Shown one piece after another: positions 60,448-64,000 of a stretch of 64,000 bases of DNA. A program made the position numbers and the translations under genes. The notes beneath the pieces were generated by a model. It did no database searches. It was given only the letters and a program-made list of their open reading frames with translations, and was not told the DNA's origin. Source of the DNA: CBDDFN01 sp965227065 (GTDB lineage Bacteria > Pseudomonadota > Alphaproteobacteria > SPJN01); NCBI GenBank assembly GCA_965227065.1, contig CBDDFN010000003.1, positions 45,623-109,622 on the forward strand. The letters are read 5' to 3'. Positions within the stretch are counted from its first letter, which is position 1; every line of letters begins with the position of its first letter.

Positions 60448-61235
60448 TGGTGCGGCTGTTTGCAATCGCTGTTCTCGCGCTTGGCCTTGCGGCGTGTGCG
60501 AGCCCGCGCCAGGACCTCGCCTCGCGCCTGTCAAAATCAGGCTTTGAAGGCCGCTGGCACAGCCATGGCGGTGTGACCATGCTGATCGCCGTGCGCGAAG
60601 GCCGGGGCGGCACGCCGATCCTCGTTATTGAAGGCGATGGCACCGCCTATGGTCCCGGCGGCGCACCCCATTCAGACCCCACCCCGGTTGAGCCGACCGC
60701 GCCCAAAATTGCCCAGGCCCTGGCCCGCGCCTATCCTGACAGCCAGGTGATCTATGCCGCCCGGCCCTGCCAGTTCTTTACCGAGGCCGAGCTTAAAAAC
60801 TGTCCGCAAAGCCTGTGGACGCAAGGCCGCTTTTCAGCCCCGGTACGGGCGGCCTATCACGCGCTGATCGGCAATGCCAAACCCGTCATTGTCGGCTATT
60901 CGGGTGGCGGCGTCATCGCCGCCCATCTAACCGCTGAAGGACGGGCAACCGCGCTTGTGACTGTGGCCGCCCCGCTTGCGCTCAACCAATGGGCGGCAAG
61001 CCACGGCATTTCCGGCTTTGCGCTGGAAGATGATCCGCTGCTCAAGCGCAGCAATATTCAGGTGCCGGAACGTCACATTGCCGGCAGCCATGACCGTACC
61101 GTTTCGCCATCGGTGATTGACCGGTTTTCGCCCAATGATGTCTGGCTCGTGCAGCGGGGCGAACATGGCTCGGATTATTCGCAAGCCGTTATTCTGGCCA
61201 TGAAGGACCTCAAGGTCATTCGCCGCGCGCGGTAA
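60447..61235 (+). CDS. lipoprotein with alpha/beta-hydrolase fold
   Basis: The lipobox LAAC puts the lipidated cysteine at residue 17. A nucleophile elbow, VIVGYSGGGVIAAHLTAEG, and a final HGSDY suggest an alpha/beta hydrolase with Ser and His; the acid is probably in the AGSHDRTVSP segment. Paired cysteines (ARPCQFF and LKNCPQS) may form a disulfide. The 262-residue protein starts in the TGATG that ends the autotransporter gene, so the two are coupled and may act together at the surface. Its 3' end overlaps the convergent HlyD gene by 20 bp. Confidence 0.85.
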   Translation: MVRLFAIAVLALGLAACASPRQDLASRLSKSGFEGRWHSHGGVTMLIAVREGRGGTPILVIEGDGTAYGPGGAPHSDPTPVEPTAPKIAQALARAYPDSQVIYAARPCQFFTEAELKNCPQSLWTQGRFSAPVRAAYHALIGNAKPVIVGYSGGGVIAAHLTAEGRATALVTVAAPLALNQWAASHGISGFALEDDPLLKRSNIQVPERHIAGSHDRTVSPSVIDRFSPNDVWLVQRGEHGSDYSQAVILAMKDLKVIRRAR

Positions 61236-62460
61236 GCCTGACCCCGTCCTCAATGGCCGCGCCGGGGTGAATGACGATCACATCACCCTCAGACAGGCCT
61301 TGCGTGACAATTGCAGCCTCATCATTCATCGCGCCAACCTCAATGGCGGTCAGCACCGCGCTGCCATTGACATTGCGATAGACTGCCCAATGGCCACGCT
61401 CGCGGAACAGGGCGCCAATCGGAACGGTGAGCGCATGATCGGTTTCAAAGCTGACCACGCGCACTTCAACCCGGAAGCCGTGTCCCAGCCGCTGCCATTT
61501 CACATAATCATCCGTCAGCCGGATGATCACATTGACGCGTTGTTCTTCCACCCCAAGGGTTGAGATTTTGGTGAAACCGAAAGGTTCAATCCGCTCCACC
61601 GCGCCATTGAGCGGATAGTCCCCGCCCCAGCCTTCAATCAGTACACGCGCACCGGGTTCAATCTTCACAGCTTCGGTCGACAACAGATCGGCGACAATTT
61701 CGAGGTCACTGGGATCGCCAAGATCGACAAGCGGGGTCCCAGCCTGAATGACCCCCTCCGATTCCTGCATGACACGCAGCACCTGCCCCGAAATTGGGGC
61801 GGTCACCTTCAGACAGCAGGCCTCATCCAGCCCCTCGCCGGTCTCGTCATCGGCCTGGTCTGCGGCCCGCTCCGTCCCCGGTGCAATCAGGGCCGACTTC
61901 GCCATCTCGACCTCATGGTCGCGGACATCAAGCTGGGCGCGTGCGGTTTTAAGAGCCGCCCGCGCGGTTTTCAGTGTTCGGCTTGCCGCATCAAGACGCG
62001 CCTGGGACAGGGTCCCGTTTTTGTGCAGCTTGTAGACACGATTGAAATCAGACTGGGCAAACTCAACCTCGGCCTTAAGGCGCGCCACATCGGCTTCTGC
62101 AAAGCGCAAGGCAGCCTGGGCAGCTTTCACACGCGCCTCGGCTTCCATACGCGCGCGCGGGTCAAGAAACGCGCTTTCGGTCTGCTCAATCATCGCAATC
62201 ACGGTTTTGCGTGCGACCACGGAATCGCCGGCCTCGGCTTCAAGCCGCAACACCCGTCCCGAGATCGGCGCAGAGATGCGATAGACATCGCGAATGCGGG
62301 TTTCGCCGTCCTCATCAATGGTCACAAAAAGCGGCTTGATTTCAGCAGTGGCAAAATCCGAGGGAACCGGCGCGGGCCGCACAGCAATGAAGATCACTGC
62401 GGCGAACACGGCCAGGCCTGCCGCCAGCCATTTATTTTGTTTAAGCCAATCCATGTTCAT
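61216..62460 (-). CDS. HlyD/RND-type periplasmic adaptor subunit
   Basis: One membrane helix (WLAAGLAVFAAVIFIAV) is followed by a barrel-sandwich half-motif (RISAPISGRVLRLEAEAGD), a long coiled-coil hairpin (residues 95-190) and a second lipoyl half (LKVTAPISGQVLRVMQESEG). A beta-barrel domain with the VIIRLTDD segment completes it. It links an inner-membrane ABC permease to an outer-membrane channel. Length is 414 residues. Its ATG overlaps the permease stop (ATGA). A CC pair (DEACCLKV) next to the second lipoyl half is unusual. Confidence 0.92.
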   Translation of the reverse strand: MNMDWLKQNKWLAAGLAVFAAVIFIAVRPAPVPSDFATAEIKPLFVTIDEDGETRIRDVYRISAPISGRVLRLEAEAGDSVVARKTVIAMIEQTESAFLDPRARMEAEARVKAAQAALRFAEADVARLKAEVEFAQSDFNRVYKLHKNGTLSQARLDAASRTLKTARAALKTARAQLDVRDHEVEMAKSALIAPGTERAADQADDETGEGLDEACCLKVTAPISGQVLRVMQESEGVIQAGTPLVDLGDPSDLEIVADLLSTEAVKIEPGARVLIEGWGGDYPLNGAVERIEPFGFTKISTLGVEEQRVNVIIRLTDDYVKWQRLGHGFRVEVRVVSFETDHALTVPIGALFRERGHWAVYRNVNGSAVLTAIEVGAMNDEAAIVTQGLSEGDVIVIHPGAAIEDGVRLTARGE

Positions 62461-64000
62461 TCCCGTGTCTTGAGCACTTCAACCAAATCCAGAGACCCCA
62501 CCCGGCGGGCCACCAGAACAGACGCCGCCACTGAGGCAACAAAAACAATCAATGCCGATTGCGCGATTGTCGCGGCGCTCAGCGCATGGGGAAAGCGGTA
62601 AAGTTCCGTTTCCATGCCGCTCGCCAGAATTCGTGTCATACCCCCGCCCAAAGCAATACCGAGCGGGATAGCCATCAAAGTCAGCAACAAAAGCTCACCC
62701 ACCAGGATGAAACCCGCCTCGAACCGTGTAAAGCCCAGCACCATCAGGCTTGCCAGCTCCCGCCCCTGTTCACCCAGGGCGATGCGCGCAGAATTATAGA
62801 CGACGCCCACCGCGATCAGGCTGGCAAAGAAGGTGAACATGGACACCATCACCATCATACTTTCCTGAATGGTATCGCCGAAGCTTTCGAGCGACTGCAG
62901 CCGGGTCGCCACGCCAACCACAAACGGCATGTCTTTAAGGGCGGCGATAATTTCGGCTTCCAAAGCCGGGTCGGTCATCAGCTGAATGGAACTGACACGC
63001 GGACCTTCGGCCATCAGCCGATCAAGCGCGTCATGATCCATATAAACCGCATTGCCGATATCGACATCGACAATCGCCGTGACAGGCGCAACCAGCGTGT
63101 TGCGCTTGCCATCCAGCAATTCGATCTGCAGTTCCTGACCTGTGGTGACGCCCAGCAGATCCGACAGGCCTTCGGACAAGACAAGCCCCCGCTCCGGCAT
63201 CGCCACCCGCTCGCCATTCATATCAAACAGTTGCGTCAGCCCCGCCCCCTGGCCGATGCCGGTAATCCCGCTGCGTTCAGACCGGGTGCCGTAGCGCAGG
63301 CGAACCGGCACGGTGCGTTCACCTTCGGCCCGCATGACCCCGTCAATCTTTGACAAGGCCAGCGCCGCGTCGGGCCCGCGCTCTTCGATAAAGGTCACGG
63401 TCACGTCCTGACGCTGCATGCGGTAGAACATATCATCAATCATGCGGTCAAAACTGTCGGTGAAAAATCCCGACATGACCATCACCATGACGCCCATGGC
63501 GAGGCCCAGCACGGTCATGCCGGCACGGAACGGCCAGCGCGCAATATGGCGGACAATCATCCGGGCGGGCATGGCTGCGCGGCGAACCACGCCCATGCGC
63601 TCCACAATGGTGGGCCGGTAATCCGCAGGGGGCTCAGGCGCCATGGCTTCGGCGGGCTCAAGCGCCAACACCCGGCGCACCGCCCATACGCGCCCAGCGC
63701 CGCAGAAAGTGCTGCCACCATCAAGGCAATCGACACGGTGGAAAGTTTGAACTGGATCAGCATGAAGGGGAAGGAAAAGACCTGCTGATAGGCCCCTGTC
63801 ATAAGCTGTACAAAGCCAATGCCGATCAGACAGCCCAGAACGGTGCCGATCAGCACAACGGCGGAAACAAATTTAAGATAGTGACCCGCGATCACATAAG
63901 GCGAATAGCCAAAGGCTTTGAGCAGCCCGATTTCTCCGCGCTCAAGACGAACCAGCCGGCCCATCACCACATTGGCCAGAAAGGCTGCGACACCCAGAAA
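62457..64000 (-). pseudogene. FtsX/MacB-type ABC permease, interrupted by an apparent one-base deletion; 5' end outside window
   Basis: Two minus-strand frames together make one permease. The upstream frame carries FLANVVMGRLVRLERGEIGL to ALSAALGAYG. The downstream frame resumes at AVRRVLALEPAEAMAPEPPA and runs through a second FtsX-like domain (ASLIAVGVVYNSARIALGEQ, RELASLMVLGF) to the stop. The break falls at a run of three G at 63683-63685, where a fourth G would restore one frame reading YGAVRRVLALEP. It may be a real mutation or a sequencing error. The gene is coupled to the HlyD adaptor; the ATPase is presumably upstream, outside the window. Confidence 0.75.

Overview
The window is a GC-rich (roughly 60%) chromosomal segment from an alphaproteobacterium. 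The strongest class marker is a circularly permuted, two-piece tmRNA gene with a tag ending in AVAA. The class Ia NrdAB, ThyX, HflKC/Mrp and ilv clusters fit the same class. Many exported proteins, a TonB-dependent receptor and an autotransporter suggest a free-living aquatic member, perhaps from the Caulobacterales/Hyphomonadaceae/Parvularculales area; that order-level placement is inference. No rRNA, tRNA, CRISPR, transposase or phage structural gene was seen.

Layout. 0-5.8 kb: a cut VOC gene, then ilvC-ilvH-ilvB and miaA on the minus strand, divergent from serB. 5.9-10.2 kb: an envelope quality-control cluster (hflK-hflC-DUF2065-HtrA protease-acetyltransferase). 10.4-18.2 kb: mrp, a nitrilase/NTF2 pair, an OmpA-like protein, SRPBCC, thyX, a MAPEG/DJ-1/trmO operon and an exported barrel-like protein. 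18.2-32.2 kb: nrdA and nrdB, each behind NrdR-box-like sequences but about 10 kb apart. Between them lie an AT-rich orphan gene, a PhyH dioxygenase, a MATE exporter, an arsR-arsC-aquaporin operon, a TonB receptor with palindromes in its upstream region, a fasciclin protein and a repeat lipoprotein. 32.3-39.7 kb: small enzymes, TerC, the tmRNA, a CpxP-like protein and an OmpR/EnvZ-type two-component pair. 39.8-45.4 kb: mnmC, an SDR, a 735-bp non-coding interval with an array of stem-loops, and a DUF3604 protein. 45.4-51.9 kb: a PqiA-like protein, an RTX protein, a di-iron protein with its TetR regulator, and thiC behind a TPP riboswitch. 52-54.5 kb: two exported Tyr/Gly/Arg/His-rich repeat proteins and a second TetR regulator. 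54.6-64 kb: a CMD-fold protein, DUF2332, a PNPOx-like protein, an autotransporter coupled to a lipoprotein hydrolase, and an HlyD-ABC permease pair whose permease frame is broken by an apparent one-base deletion.

How genes work together. The ilv genes make branched-chain amino acids. NrdAB and ThyX supply DNA precursors. HflKC and the HtrA protease handle membrane and periplasmic protein quality. ArsRC with an aquaporin forms an arsenate-resistance unit without a visible ArsB/Acr3 pump. Several genes are translationally coupled through ATGA, GTGA, TAATG or TGATG overlaps. Dispersed double-hairpin repeats fill several intergenic gaps. I could not run homology or folding software, so product names rest on recognised motifs and family resemblance.
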